64,000 nucleotides of DNA from Archangium violaceum (GTDB lineage: Bacteria; Myxococcota; Myxococcia; Myxococcales; Myxococcaceae), in NCBI RefSeq assembly GCF_016859125.1, contig NZ_CP069338.1, positions 2,046,001 to 2,110,000 of the forward strand, written 5' to 3'. Positions 27,892-38,465 of this stretch are shown here, one piece after another. The translations under genes were made by a program, and so were the position numbers. Position 1 is the first letter of the stretch. Each line of letters starts with the position of its first letter. A model generated the notes under the pieces. The model was not told the DNA's origin. It was given only the letters and a program-made list of their open reading frames with translations, and did not search any database.

Positions 27892-28692
27892 TTAGCGGGA
27901 ACCGCCCGCGCCGTCCGAGGCCTGGGCCTCGGGCAGCTCCACGTGCTTCCGGGAGGACTGGGAGGCCGTCCGCGAGACCTGATCCATGATGGACTTGGCG
28001 CCGGGCGGGATACCACCAGCGGCCTGTTCACCCTCGCGCGGAGGGGCGCCGGCGGGCGCGAGCGACTCGTTGCCACGCGGATCGTTGGCGGCCATCACGG
28101 GCATGTCCTGGTTCTTGCCGCACGAGGGTGCCGCGATGAGGGTATCGCGCACCGGATCGCCGTAGCCGGCGATGAGGGCGGGAACGGACGGGTTGTTCCA
28201 CCCAGAACCGGCCGAGCGAGCCACCTTGAAGTGCAGGTGGGGGCCGCAGGACCATCCGGTGTTGCCCGAGTAGCCGATGAGCTGTCCCTTGCGCACCTGA
28301 TCGCCGGGCTTCACCACGACGGCGCTGAAGTGGAGATACTGGGTCTCGACGCCGCCCGAGTGCGCGACGACGACGTAGTTGGCGTACGGCGCCATCTTTG
28401 GATCACAGGCCCCCTGATTGCTGTCACCTCGCGCCAGGCGGACCACCCCATCCTCGGCGGCGACCACGGGCGTGCCGACGGGCATGCGGAAATCCCACGC
28501 ATACGTATCGTTCTGCAGGTGGCTACCCGTGTCGTGCCCCTGGCTGACCTGGAACACACGGCCGCAGCCAAAGGGGACACCCATTTCGGGGACCACGGTG
28601 TTGCGAGCAGGGGGAACCGCCGGAGCGGAAGCAAGCAGGAAGAGCGTGGGCAGGATCATGAGTGGGCCGCGCGAAAACGAAAGGAAGCCCAT
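27892..28692 (-). CDS. Exported M23-family peptidase (LytM/lysostaphin fold)
   Basis: M23 peptidases cut peptidoglycan cross-links or glycine-rich proteins with one zinc ion. The 266-residue protein has a signal peptide (LMILPTLFLLASAPAVPPA), zinc ligands in GSHLQNDTYAWDF (HxnD) and CGPHLHFKV (HLH), and the usual GTPVVAAEDGVVRLARG / YVVVAHSGGVETQYLHF core. After residue 190 there is a 70-residue polar tail without a known domain. The gene ends six bases from the convergent GTPase stop. The start at 28692 gives a normal signal peptide. Confidence 0.9.
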   Translation of the reverse strand: MGFLSFSRGPLMILPTLFLLASAPAVPPARNTVVPEMGVPFGCGRVFQVSQGHDTGSHLQNDTYAWDFRMPVGTPVVAAEDGVVRLARGDSNQGACDPKMAPYANYVVVAHSGGVETQYLHFSAVVVKPGDQVRKGQLIGYSGNTGWSCGPHLHFKVARSAGSGWNNPSVPALIAGYGDPVRDTLIAAPSCGKNQDMPVMAANDPRGNESLAPAGAPPREGEQAAGGIPPGAKSIMDQVSRTASQSSRKHVELPEAQASDGAGGSR

Positions 28693-28840
28693 GCACTATT
28701 CCAAACTCATTTCCGCCTTGCTGCTCGCCCGCTGCTCTCGCAAAGCAGGCAAGCAGGCGTCTGGGAATACTTTGGGCTCTTTTGTCTGGTTGGAGTGGGC
28801 GCACTCCAGTGAGTGAAGCAGGCGAGCGGCCGTTGGGTAG

Positions 28841-29245
28841 AGCCCCCGCTCCCCCTACTCGCGCGGCGCGAGCTTCTCCAACAACTGGGGTGGCTCCGAC
28901 TGGCAGCACATCCGGGGCGATGGGGTGGTCGAGCTCGACGCCCGCTTCGTCGTACGCCTCCTGGAGGGGGGCCTCCTGTCGGTGCGGAACCAGGGCTACC
29001 GCCACGGTCCACCCGAGGTGATGGCCGCGCTCGCCCGTGGAGAGCAGGTCCCCGCGCACGCGTATTACTTCTGCTCGGTCCTGTGGTTCGAGGCGCCGGA
29101 GGGGCGGCTCTCCTGGCTGGGCAGGACGCTCGTGCTGGCGACCGGAACACGGGAGGGAGCCGCAGTCCGATTCGAGGCCGCGGCGATGGGCCCGCCCGAA
29201 GAGGTGAACAAGAGCATGGCCACCGCCGCGGTACCGGCCCCATGA
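28841..29245 (+). pseudogene. DUF3237-family protein lacking its N-terminus
   Basis: The frame from 28841 reads SFSNNWGGSDWQHIRGDGVVELDARF, then the DUF3237 core (GLLSVRNQGYRHGPPEVMAALARGE, YYFCSVLWFEAPEG, LSWLGRTLVLATGTREG). Family members are about 150 residues and start about 40 residues earlier with a barrel strand set, which I cannot find in any upstream frame; a TAG at 28838 closes the frame. No ATG, GTG or TTG precedes the conserved WQHIRGDG segment, the first being GTG 28925 inside it. It is therefore most likely a 5'-truncated remnant, though a 106-residue product from 28925 is possible. Confidence 0.6.
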
Positions 29246-29268
29246 TGGGGTGAACGGGAGGCCACCGC

Positions 29269-29709
29269 ATGGCGCGCATGGACAGCTATGTCGAGTACAC
29301 GCTGGAGTTGCTGGAGCCGCTCGGCCTCGTGCAGGCGCGCTCCATGTTCGGTGGGTGGGGCCTGTACCACGCCGGGAGGATGTTCGGACTGATCATCCAG
29401 GAACGGCTCTACCTGAAGACGGACGACATCACGCGCCCCGCCTTCGAGTCCGCGGGGGGCGAGCCTTTCATCTATGACCCGGGCACGGGCCGCAAGCCCG
29501 TCGCCATGTCGTACTGGACCCCGCCCTCGGACGCGAGTGACGACGCCCACGCGCTGCTGCCCTGGGCCCGTCGCGCCGTGGACGCCGCCCTGCGGGTCGC
29601 GCAGAAGAAGCCCGCCAGGAAGAAGTCCACCGCGACGAAGAAGCCCGCTCCGGTGAAGGCGAAGAAACCCGCCGCGAAGAAGACGGCCCGGCCCTCGCGC
29701 CGGGCCTGA
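29269..29709 (+). CDS. TfoX N-terminal-domain protein with a histone-H1-like tail
   Basis: A 146-residue protein. Residues 1-108 match the TfoX/Sxy N-terminal domain (YVEYTLELLEPLGLVQARSMFGGWGLYHAGRMFGLI, LYLKTDD, then MSYWTPPSD), known from the competence regulator Sxy but also widespread as a stand-alone domain of unclear role. Residues 112-146 are a basic tail of Lys, Ala and Pro (KKPARKKSTATKKPAPVKA and more) like bacterial H1-type DNA-binding tails. GGGAGG lies at good spacing before the ATG. DNA binding by the tail is inferred from composition. Confidence 0.85.
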   Translation: MARMDSYVEYTLELLEPLGLVQARSMFGGWGLYHAGRMFGLIIQERLYLKTDDITRPAFESAGGEPFIYDPGTGRKPVAMSYWTPPSDASDDAHALLPWARRAVDAALRVAQKKPARKKSTATKKPAPVKAKKPAAKKTARPSRRA

Positions 29710-29802
29710 GTGTCGCCGAGCCGTCCTTCGCGCAACGTGCCCGGCGCCCTCCCCTGCCGAGGCCGCTATCCTGCCGCCTCTTCCTTCAACGGAGGCAGCA
29801 CC

Positions 29803-30198
29803 GTGGCCGCAGACACCCTCTTCATGAAGATCGTCCGAGGCGAGATTCCCTGCCACAAGGTCTGGGAGGACGACCGGCACCTGGCCTTCCTGGACATCCG
29901 TCCGCTGAGGCCGGGGCACACGCTCGTCATTCCCAAGGTGGCGGTGGACTACCTCTTCGACATGGACCCCGAGGCCTATGGGGCGCTGATGCAGGCGGTG
30001 CGCACGGTGGCCCGGCTGCTCAAGGAGCGCACCGGGTGCCAGCGCGTGGTGGAGGTGGTGCTCGGCTACGAGGTGCCGCACGCGCACGTGCACCTCATCC
30101 CCACGAATTCCATGGCGGAGATGCCGTCCTTCGGTGGCACGCCGGCCGACCACGCCGAGCTGGCGAAGCTGGCCGCCCACCTGCGCGGCGGGGCATGA
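29803..30198 (+). CDS. HIT-family nucleotide hydrolase/transferase
   Basis: Histidine-triad proteins hydrolyse nucleoside phosphoramidates or dinucleotides. The 131-residue protein has the N-terminal FMKIVRGEIPCHKVWED block, LAFLDIRPLRPGHTLVIPK and the catalytic triad HAHVHLI near residue 103. GTG 29803 has GGAGG at ideal spacing, and the frame before it (from 29710) is non-coding in style. The family's Zn-ligand variant is not obvious; it looks like a HinT/HIT-branch member. It lies 93 bp after the TfoX-like gene and may be in one transcript with it. Confidence 0.9.
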   Translation: MAADTLFMKIVRGEIPCHKVWEDDRHLAFLDIRPLRPGHTLVIPKVAVDYLFDMDPEAYGALMQAVRTVARLLKERTGCQRVVEVVLGYEVPHAHVHLIPTNSMAEMPSFGGTPADHAELAKLAAHLRGGA

Positions 30199-30313
30199 GC
30201 CCTGTCCGGGCCTGCCCTCCGGCCCGGGAATCACACACTGACGCGCCGTGACGAGCGGACGGCGGCGGCTCGTGGCAGGCTACGGGGCCTCAACCCGACC
30301 CACGAGGGACTCC

Positions 30314-32500
30314 GTGCAACAACGCATGAAGCCGGCGATCGCCGCGCTATCGCTGATGCTGCCCATGACGTCGCTGGCCGCTGGCGCCAGGAGCGCCGTG
30401 CCCCCGCCGCCCGTCGCCGCGAAGAAGGCCGTGGTGGACACCTACCACGGCACGAAGGTCGAGGACCCCTACCAGTGGCTCGAGAAGAGCGACGACCCCG
30501 AGGTCCGCAAGTGGGTGGAGGGGCAGACCGCGCACATGCGCGCGGTGCTCGACAAGCTGCCCTCGCGTGACGCCATCCGCGCCCGCCTCACCACGCTGAT
30601 GACCCACAAGTCGCCGGCCCACTTCGCGCTGATTCAACGGGGCGGCGTCTTGTTCTCCATGAAGTTCCAGCCGCCCAAGCAGCAGTCCATGCTGGTGGTG
30701 CTGAGCTCGCCCGAGGACCCCTCCACGGCGCGCGTGCTGGTGGACCCGATGGAGCTCGACCCGAGCGGCCACACCACCATCGACTTCTTCGTCCCCTCGC
30801 TGGACGGCAAGAAGGTGGCGGTGTCGCTGTCGAAGGACGGCACGGAGAGCGGTGACGTCACCGTCTACGACGTGGCCACCGGCAAGCCCCTGCCCGGCGA
30901 GGTGGTGCCCCGGGTGAACGGCGGCACCGCGGGAGGCGACCTGACGTGGAACGCGGACGGCTCGGGCTTCTTCTACACGCGCTATCCGCGCGGCGAGGAG
31001 CGCCCGGCGGCGGACCGCGACTTCTACCAGCAGGTGTACTTCCACAAGCTCGGCACGCCGACGGACAAGGACACCTACGAGCTGGGCAAGGACGCCCCGC
31101 GCATCGCCAACTTCAAGCTCGCCACGTCCGGGGATGGCGCCTTCGTGCTGGCCACCCTGGGCAACGGCGACGGCGGCGAGTACGCGCTCTACCTGCGCGG
31201 GCCCAAGGGCACCTGGACGCAGCTGTCGAAGTTCGAGGACAAGCTCATCCACGCGGAGTTCGGCAAGGACGGCGCGCTCTACGCGCTGTCGCGCAAGGAC
31301 GCGCCGCGCGGCAAGGTGCTGCGGATTCCGCTCGCCACGCCGTCGCTCGACAAGGCCACCGTCCTCATCCCCGAGGGCGAGGCCTCCATCGCGGGCTTCC
31401 GCCCCACCGCCACGCGCCTCTACGTGGTGGAGCAGCTCGGTGGCCCCTCGCGGATGCGCATGGTGGGCCTGGATGGCAAGGAGCTCGGCGTGGTGCCCAC
31501 CCCGCCCGTCTCCAGCGTGGGCGGCGCGGTGCCCCTGGGCGGTGACGACATCCTCATGACCAACGTCAGCTACACCGAGCCGCCCACCGTGTACCGCTAC
31601 GCGGCGAAGGACGGCGCGATGACGAAGACGGGCCTGGGCCGGACCTCGCCGGTGGACACCCGCAACGTGGTGGTGGACCGCGTCATGTGCACGTCCAAGG
31701 ACGGCACCCAGGTGCCACTCAACATCCTCCACGCGCGCGGCACGAAGCTCAACGGCAACAACCCCACGCTGCTCACCGGCTACGGCGGCTTCAACATCTC
31801 CCTCAGCCCCGGCCTCAACGTGCTCAACTTCGCCTTCATCGAGCAGGGCGGCGTGGTGGCCGTCGCCAACCTGCGCGGCGGCTCCGAGTTCGGCGAGGAG
31901 TGGCACGCCAATGGCTCGCTCACGAAGAAGCAGAACGTCTTCGATGACTTCCACGCCTGCGCGAAGCTGCTGGTGGACAAGAAGTGGACGAAGCCCGCGC
32001 GCCTGGCCATCCAGGGCGGCAGCAACGGCGGCCTGCTGATGGGCGCGGCGCTCACCCAGCACCCGGAGATGTACCGCACCGTGCTCGCGTACGTGGGCCT
32101 CTACGACATGCTCCGCGTGGAGCTCACGCCCAACGGCCAGTTCAACACCACCGAGTACGGCACGGTGAAGGACCCCGAGCAGTTCAAGGCGCTGTATGCC
32201 TATTCGCCCTACCACCAGGTGAAGAAGGGGGTGAAGTACCCCTCGGTGCTCTTCACCTCGGGCGAGAACGATCCACGCGTGGACCCCTTCCACTCGCGCA
32301 AGATGGTGGCCCGGCTGCAGGAGGCCACGGCCTCCAAGCGCCCGGTGCTGCTGCGCACCAACAACATGGGCCACGGCATGGGCACGCCGCTGGCCCAGAG
32401 CATCGAGGAGAAGGTGGACGTCTACTCCTTCCTCTTCCATGAGCTGGGCATGAAGTACCGCCCGGTGGACGGCAAGGTCGCCTCGCCCGCGGCGAAGTAG
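30314..32500 (+). CDS. Exported prolyl oligopeptidase (S9A family)
   Basis: Prolyl oligopeptidases cut short peptides after proline. The protein of about 728 residues has a signal peptide (MKPAIAALSLMLPMTSLAAGA), the N-terminal VVDTYHGTKVEDPYQWLE signature, a seven-bladed propeller and the C-terminal hydrolase domain with catalytic Ser in GGSNGG, Asp in SGENDPRVDP and His in NNMGHGMG. GTG 30314 follows GAGGGA at close spacing; ATG 30326, four codons in, is an equally good alternative. A signal peptide indicates a periplasmic or secreted enzyme; this enzyme class has been linked to development in Myxococcus. Confidence 0.93.
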   Translation: MQQRMKPAIAALSLMLPMTSLAAGARSAVPPPPVAAKKAVVDTYHGTKVEDPYQWLEKSDDPEVRKWVEGQTAHMRAVLDKLPSRDAIRARLTTLMTHKSPAHFALIQRGGVLFSMKFQPPKQQSMLVVLSSPEDPSTARVLVDPMELDPSGHTTIDFFVPSLDGKKVAVSLSKDGTESGDVTVYDVATGKPLPGEVVPRVNGGTAGGDLTWNADGSGFFYTRYPRGEERPAADRDFYQQVYFHKLGTPTDKDTYELGKDAPRIANFKLATSGDGAFVLATLGNGDGGEYALYLRGPKGTWTQLSKFEDKLIHAEFGKDGALYALSRKDAPRGKVLRIPLATPSLDKATVLIPEGEASIAGFRPTATRLYVVEQLGGPSRMRMVGLDGKELGVVPTPPVSSVGGAVPLGGDDILMTNVSYTEPPTVYRYAAKDGAMTKTGLGRTSPVDTRNVVVDRVMCTSKDGTQVPLNILHARGTKLNGNNPTLLTGYGGFNISLSPGLNVLNFAFIEQGGVVAVANLRGGSEFGEEWHANGSLTKKQNVFDDFHACAKLLVDKKWTKPARLAIQGGSNGGLLMGAALTQHPEMYRTVLAYVGLYDMLRVELTPNGQFNTTEYGTVKDPEQFKALYAYSPYHQVKKGVKYPSVLFTSGENDPRVDPFHSRKMVARLQEATASKRPVLLRTNNMGHGMGTPLAQSIEEKVDVYSFLFHELGMKYRPVDGKVASPAAK

Positions 32501-32515
32501 CCTCCCGAGGCCCCT

Positions 32516-32550
32516 CCCTCTCCCCCTGGGAGAGGGTCGGGGTGAGGGTA
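32516..32550 (-). repeat. Palindromic intergenic repeat, reverse orientation
   Basis: CCCTCTCCC, loop CCT, GGGAGAGGG, followed by an arm GGGGTGAGGGTA. It lies 15 bp after the prolyl oligopeptidase stop and faces a second copy at 32611 in the opposite orientation. Either copy could end transcripts from the two convergent genes. Confidence 0.8.
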
Positions 32551-32610
32551 ACGGGTTCCCACCCCAGGGTCCGTGGGCCGGCGGACCCGGGGATTCAACT
32601 CCGGATCCGG

Positions 32611-32647
32611 ATACCCTCACCCTGTCCCTCTCCCAGGGGGAGAGGGG
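32611..32647 (+). repeat. Palindromic intergenic repeat, forward orientation
   Basis: The arm ATACCCTCACCC is followed by CCCTCTCCC, loop AGG and GGGAGAGGG. It ends four bases before the stop codon of the acyl-CoA ligase gene. Together with the copy at 32516 it makes an inverted pair about 60 bp apart between two convergent genes. Confidence 0.8.
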
Positions 32648-32650
32648 AAA

Positions 32651-34468
<1,818 letters not shown>

Positions 34469-34551
34469 GTGCTCGGGCTCCTTCGGGTCGGGAGATGGGC
34501 GTTCGTCACGAGAAAGACGCCCCCTTGTGCCTGAGAACCCGGAAAGCTACC

Positions 34552-35967
34552 TCATTTGGTGTCCCTACTGGATGGGTCTGGCGGCACTTTCGGCCGCACC
34601 CCTGGTGGAAAATCCTGCTCCAACAGGTTGAACCGCCGCCAGGCGCCCCCTCGGAAGCGCAGGTAGAGGGCGAGCGCCAGTCCGCCAATATAGACAGTCA
34701 GCCAGAGCATGGCGGCGACCGCCCCCGCCCCGAGCACCCGGACGCTCACCCAGGCCCCCGGCACGAAGAGGAACCAGGCGATGGCCATCCGCATCCACAG
34801 GGTGAAGGCGGTGTCTCCGGCGGCGCGCAGCGCCTCGGCGAGGGTGGTGACCATCGCATCGAAGAGCTGCCAGGCCACGGACAGCCGGAGCATCCGCGCG
34901 CCCATGTCGAGCAACTCCCCCTCCGACGCGCCACCCGCGAAGGGCGCGAAGACCCACCGGGGCGCCAGCAGGAAGACGAGCCCCACCAGCCCCTGCCAGC
35001 AGCCCGTGAGAATGAAGGTGAGCCGCACGGCGCGCGGCACCTCGTCCCGGGCGCTCGCGCCGATGGCCTGGCCCACCACGATGGCGCCCGCGCTCCCGAT
35101 GGCGAAGGCCGGCATGAAGGCCATGGAGTTGAGCTGCATGACGGCCATCAGTGCCGCCAGCACGGTGGTGCCCAGCCCCGCCACCACCACGTTGACGAAG
35201 AAGCTGTAGGCCAGGAACTCGAAGAACCAGTTGAGGCCCGAGGGGAGGCCGAAGCGCAGCGTCCGCAGGAACTCGCGCCCGTGCAGGCGTGGCCACCGCG
35301 CGCCTCCCCCCTGGACGAGGAAGAACACGAGCAGCCCGGCGAAGGAGAGGCCCGTGGAGATGACACTCGCCCACGCGGCGCCGACAACGCCGAGCGCGGG
35401 CAGCCCGAGGTGGCCGTCGATGAGCAACCCGTTGCCCAGGATGTTGAGCACCATGGCGGCGATGCTGGCCACCATGGGCAACCGGGTATTGCCCAGGCCC
35501 GCGTAGTAGTTGGCGAGCGCCTCGAAGCCCACGACGAGCCCGCCCGACAGCAGGCGGACCTGGAGGTACGCGCCCACGCCGTCGCGCACCTCGGGGGTGT
35601 ATTCGAACAGGGAGAGCCCCGAGGGCAGCACGGGCAGCAGGGCCACGCACAGCACCTGGGCCAACCCGGCGATGGCGAGCCCATAGAAGGCGTAGCGCCG
35701 GGCTCCGCCCAGGTCCCCGGCGCCAAAGGACTGGGAGGCGAAGCTGGAGACGATGAACACCGTCCCCATGGGGAGGATGAACACCAGGTTGGAGTTCATC
35801 GCGCCCGTGGTGGCGGAGGCCAGGGCGGACTCGCCGAGGTGGGCCACCATGATGGCATCCGCGAGCCCCACCACCACCTGCGTGGAGCGCGAGACGATGA
35901 TGGGCCACGCCAGCCGCAGCAACGAGCCAATCGTCACGGCGGCGCGTTCGCCAGGAGCGCTGTGCAT
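34552..35967 (-). CDS. MATE-family multidrug efflux transporter
   Basis: A 471-residue inner-membrane protein with twelve hydrophobic helices in two symmetrical halves, as in Na+- or H+-driven MATE exporters. Typical segments are LLRLAWPIIVSRSTQVVVGLADAIMVAHLGESALA near the start, GLGNTRLPMVASIAAMVLNILGNGLLI in the middle and AIGSAGAIVVGQAIGASARDEVPRAVRLT in the second half. The last 45 residues are cytoplasmic (LRFRGGAWRRFNLLEQDFPPG). The substrate is unknown. It lies 42 bp downstream of cydB on the same strand but is probably a separate unit, since a start with its own signal follows the cydB stop. Confidence 0.9.
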   Translation of the reverse strand: MHSAPGERAAVTIGSLLRLAWPIIVSRSTQVVVGLADAIMVAHLGESALASATTGAMNSNLVFILPMGTVFIVSSFASQSFGAGDLGGARRYAFYGLAIAGLAQVLCVALLPVLPSGLSLFEYTPEVRDGVGAYLQVRLLSGGLVVGFEALANYYAGLGNTRLPMVASIAAMVLNILGNGLLIDGHLGLPALGVVGAAWASVISTGLSFAGLLVFFLVQGGGARWPRLHGREFLRTLRFGLPSGLNWFFEFLAYSFFVNVVVAGLGTTVLAALMAVMQLNSMAFMPAFAIGSAGAIVVGQAIGASARDEVPRAVRLTFILTGCWQGLVGLVFLLAPRWVFAPFAGGASEGELLDMGARMLRLSVAWQLFDAMVTTLAEALRAAGDTAFTLWMRMAIAWFLFVPGAWVSVRVLGAGAVAAMLWLTVYIGGLALALYLRFRGGAWRRFNLLEQDFPPGVRPKVPPDPSSRDTK

Positions 35968-36009
35968 GGCCCGACTCCTAGCACGGCGCTCCGAGCCCCT
36001 GGCGCGCGA

Positions 36010-37020
36010 CTACCGGGAGGCGCCTCGAGGTGAGGACTGGAACACACGCAGCAGGAACAGCAGCGAGGGGAAGATGAGGGCCGCGCCCACCGCGAGCGCC
36101 ACCAGCAGGGCCCGCAGCGTGGACTCGGGCGCCGCCGTCCGCTGGAGGGTGAGGTCCGGCACCACCAGGTAGGGGTACTGGGAGACAGCCCACCCCACCA
36201 CGATGAGGCCCACCTGCGCCGCCGCCGCCATGCGCGCCAACCAGAAGCGCCGGGTGAGCAGCAGCCCGAAGGCCGCCACCGCCGCCACGGCCGTCGCCGC
36301 GTGCAACGTCAACGCGAAGGGCGAGTCCGTCAGCCCGGCCCACACCCGGGGCGCCCCCTCGCGCGCGAGCGCCAGCACGCCGAAGGCCGCCAGGAACACC
36401 GCCACGCCCGCCCCGAGCGCCCGCTCGCGGAAGTCCTCCTGGAGCGCGGGCTCGCGCGTCTCGGCGAGCAGGTACACCGCCGCCAGGAAGGCGAAGAGGC
36501 ACAGGGCGAGCAGCCCCACCGCCAGCGCGAAGGGGGACAGCCACCCGGCGAAGAAGCCGCTCTCCACCACGGTCCCCCGCACGCGGATGTCCCCGCTCAC
36601 CACGGCGCCCACGCACATGCCCAGCAGCGCCGGGGACAGCACGCTCGCCACGCTGAAGACGACCCCCCAGCGGCGCTGCACCCTGTCGCCGCGCGCGTCG
36701 TAGGCGCGGAAGGTGAAGGCCGTACCCCGGAAGACGATGCCCAGCAGCAGCAGCGTCAGCGGCACGTGCAGCGCCACCGACAGCACCGCGAAGGCCCGGG
36801 GGAAGGCCGAGAAGAGGATGACGACGCCGATGATGAGCCAGACGTGGTTCACCTCCCACACCGGGCCAATGGCCTTGGAGATGAGCGCCCGCTGCTCCGC
36901 CTTGCGAGGCCCCGAGGCGAGCAGATCCCACACGCCCCCGCCGAAGTCCGCGCCCCCGAAGAGCGCGTAGAGGACGAAGGCGGTCACCAGCGCGCCGCCC
37001 AGGAACAGTTCAGTGGGCAT
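36010..37020 (-). CDS. cydB: Cytochrome bd-type ubiquinol oxidase subunit II
   Basis: CydB is the haem-free membrane partner of CydA. The 336-residue protein has about eight to nine helices, starting LGGALVTAFVLYALFGGADFGGGVWDLLA and ISKAIGPVWEVNHVWLIIGVVILFSAFP, both characteristic. FRGTAFTFRAYD follows. Its start overlaps the cydA stop by 11 bp, giving tight coupling. No cydX- or cydCD-like gene is nearby. Together with the short-loop CydA it forms a bd-type quinol oxidase used at low oxygen or under nitric-oxide or cyanide stress. Confidence 0.94.
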   Translation of the reverse strand: MPTELFLGGALVTAFVLYALFGGADFGGGVWDLLASGPRKAEQRALISKAIGPVWEVNHVWLIIGVVILFSAFPRAFAVLSVALHVPLTLLLLGIVFRGTAFTFRAYDARGDRVQRRWGVVFSVASVLSPALLGMCVGAVVSGDIRVRGTVVESGFFAGWLSPFALAVGLLALCLFAFLAAVYLLAETREPALQEDFRERALGAGVAVFLAAFGVLALAREGAPRVWAGLTDSPFALTLHAATAVAAVAAFGLLLTRRFWLARMAAAAQVGLIVVGWAVSQYPYLVVPDLTLQRTAAPESTLRALLVALAVGAALIFPSLLFLLRVFQSSPRGASR

Positions 37021-38338
37021 GGGACACCTCCCGCGGCTCCTCGTTGCCCGGCAGCGTGCCCGCCACCTGCCGCACCAGGAGGAACACCACCATCGCGCCC
37101 AGGAAGAGGTAGGCGAGCGTGAACGTCCAGAAGGGCACCGCCAGGTTCGGCACCGGCGTCACCGCGTCCGCCGTGCGCATCACCCCGCGGATGATCCACG
37201 GCTGGCGACCCCACTCGGTGACGAGCCACCCCGCCTCCATCGCCACCACGCCGAGCGGCCCACACAGCAGCCAGCCCCACAGCATGCGCCGTCCCTCGGG
37301 CCACGCCTTGTGCCGCCAGCGCAGGAAGAGCGTCACCACCGCGAGCAGCGCCATCAGGCTTCCCGTGCCCACCATGAGCTGGAAGGCCAGGTGCACCTTG
37401 AGCACCGGGGGCCACTCGTCACGAGGGAACTGGTCCAGCCCCCTCACCTCGGCGTTCGGGTCGGCGAAGGCCAGCAGGGACAGCCCCCTGGGTATCTCCA
37501 GTCCGTAGCGCGTGGTGCGCGACTCCTCGTCCGGAAGCCCGCCCACGGTGAGCGGCGCGCCACGCTGGGTCTCGAAGAGGCCCTCGGCCGCCGCCAGCTT
37601 CGCCGGCTGCTCCCGGGCGATGTGTTCCGCCTGCTGGTGTCCCGCGAGCGGTTGCAGCAGCGCGGTGATGCACGCCATCGGCAGCGCGATGGAGAGCGCC
37701 TTGCGGTGGAACGTCGCCCCCGGGTGGCGCAGCAGCACGAAGGCATGGATGCCCGCCATGACGAAGGCGCTCGACTGGTAGCAGGCGAGCAGTGTGTGCA
37801 CCACCTGGTACTGCCAGCCCGGGCTGAACATCGCCGCCACCGGATCCACGTTCACCGGCCCGCCCGGCGTGGGCGTGAAGCCCGCGGGGTGGTTCATGAA
37901 GGCATTGACCAGCGTGACGAAGAAGGCGCTCGCCGCGCCGCTCAACGCCACCATCACCCCCGAGAAGAGGTGCAGCCCCGAGGGGATCCGCTCCCGACCG
38001 TACAGGTAGATGCCGAGGAACACCGCCTCGGTGAAGAAGGCCGTCCCCTCCAGTGAGAAGGGCAGCCCTATCACTTCCCCGTAGGTCCCCATGAACTCGG
38101 GCCACAGCAGCCCCAGCTCGAAGGACAGCACCGTGCCGCTCACCGCGCCCACCGCGAAGAGGATGGCCGTCCCCTTCGCCAGCTTGCGGCTCAGCGCCAC
38201 GTAGTCCGCGTCTCCCGTCCTCCGGGCCTTCAGGTCACTGAGCACCATCAGCAGCGGCAGCGCGATGCCCGCCGCCGCGAAGACGATGTGGAAGGCGAGG
38301 GACATCCCCATCTGTGCGCGTGCGTAGAGCAGATCCAT
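37010..38338 (-). CDS. cydA: Cytochrome bd-type ubiquinol oxidase subunit I (short Q-loop type)
   Basis: CydA holds the haems and the quinol site. The 442-residue protein has the N-terminal LLYARAQMGMSLAFHIVFA with the axial His17, LEGTAFFTEAVFLGIYLYG, and the late GWLVTEWGRQPWII. The quinol loop after KLAAAEGLFET is short, ending FPRDEWPPVLKVHLAFQLMVGTG, as in the cyanide-insensitive (CIO) subgroup rather than the long-loop E. coli type. ATG 38338 lies inside a 15-bp palindrome, and no normal ribosome-binding site is visible. The gene begins an operon with cydB. Confidence 0.94.
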   Translation of the reverse strand: MDLLYARAQMGMSLAFHIVFAAAGIALPLLMVLSDLKARRTGDADYVALSRKLAKGTAILFAVGAVSGTVLSFELGLLWPEFMGTYGEVIGLPFSLEGTAFFTEAVFLGIYLYGRERIPSGLHLFSGVMVALSGAASAFFVTLVNAFMNHPAGFTPTPGGPVNVDPVAAMFSPGWQYQVVHTLLACYQSSAFVMAGIHAFVLLRHPGATFHRKALSIALPMACITALLQPLAGHQQAEHIAREQPAKLAAAEGLFETQRGAPLTVGGLPDEESRTTRYGLEIPRGLSLLAFADPNAEVRGLDQFPRDEWPPVLKVHLAFQLMVGTGSLMALLAVVTLFLRWRHKAWPEGRRMLWGWLLCGPLGVVAMEAGWLVTEWGRQPWIIRGVMRTADAVTPVPNLAVPFWTFTLAYLFLGAMVVFLLVRQVAGTLPGNEEPREVSHAH

Positions 38339-38347
38339 GACATGGAT
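38333..38347. promoter_or_regulatory. Palindrome across the cydA start codon
   Basis: ATCCATGACATGGAT is a perfect 7-1-7 inverted repeat that contains the cydA ATG. A partly NsrR-box-like stretch (GATGAATCTGATTTATGC, 38345-38362) overlaps its upstream half. Either may be an operator that blocks transcription or translation of cydAB. Confidence 0.35.
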
Positions 38348-38408
38348 GAATCTGATTTATGCTCGAATTCTACGCAATCACCAATTCTAATGGACCTACC
38401 AAGACTGA

Positions 38409-38443
38409 ACGCGGCGCCCTCCCGTCACAGGAGGGTGCCGCGT
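38409..38443 (-). terminator. Strong hairpin terminator after the DUF3618-like gene
   Basis: ACGCGGCGCCCTCC pairs with GGAGGGTGCCGCGT around the loop CGTCACA: a 14-base-pair stem with one mismatch. It lies 22 bp after the stop of the minus-strand gene at 38466 and before the cydA promoter region. No T-run follows, as is common in high-GC bacteria. Confidence 0.65.
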
Positions 38444-38465
38444 TCCACGTCTCGAGCCCAGGGCA

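Noticed and set aside
30347-32620. A 757-codon open frame on the minus strand
   Set aside because: It is fully antisense to the prolyl oligopeptidase gene, which has all catalytic motifs; the antisense product is His/Arg/Gly/Val-rich with no domain.
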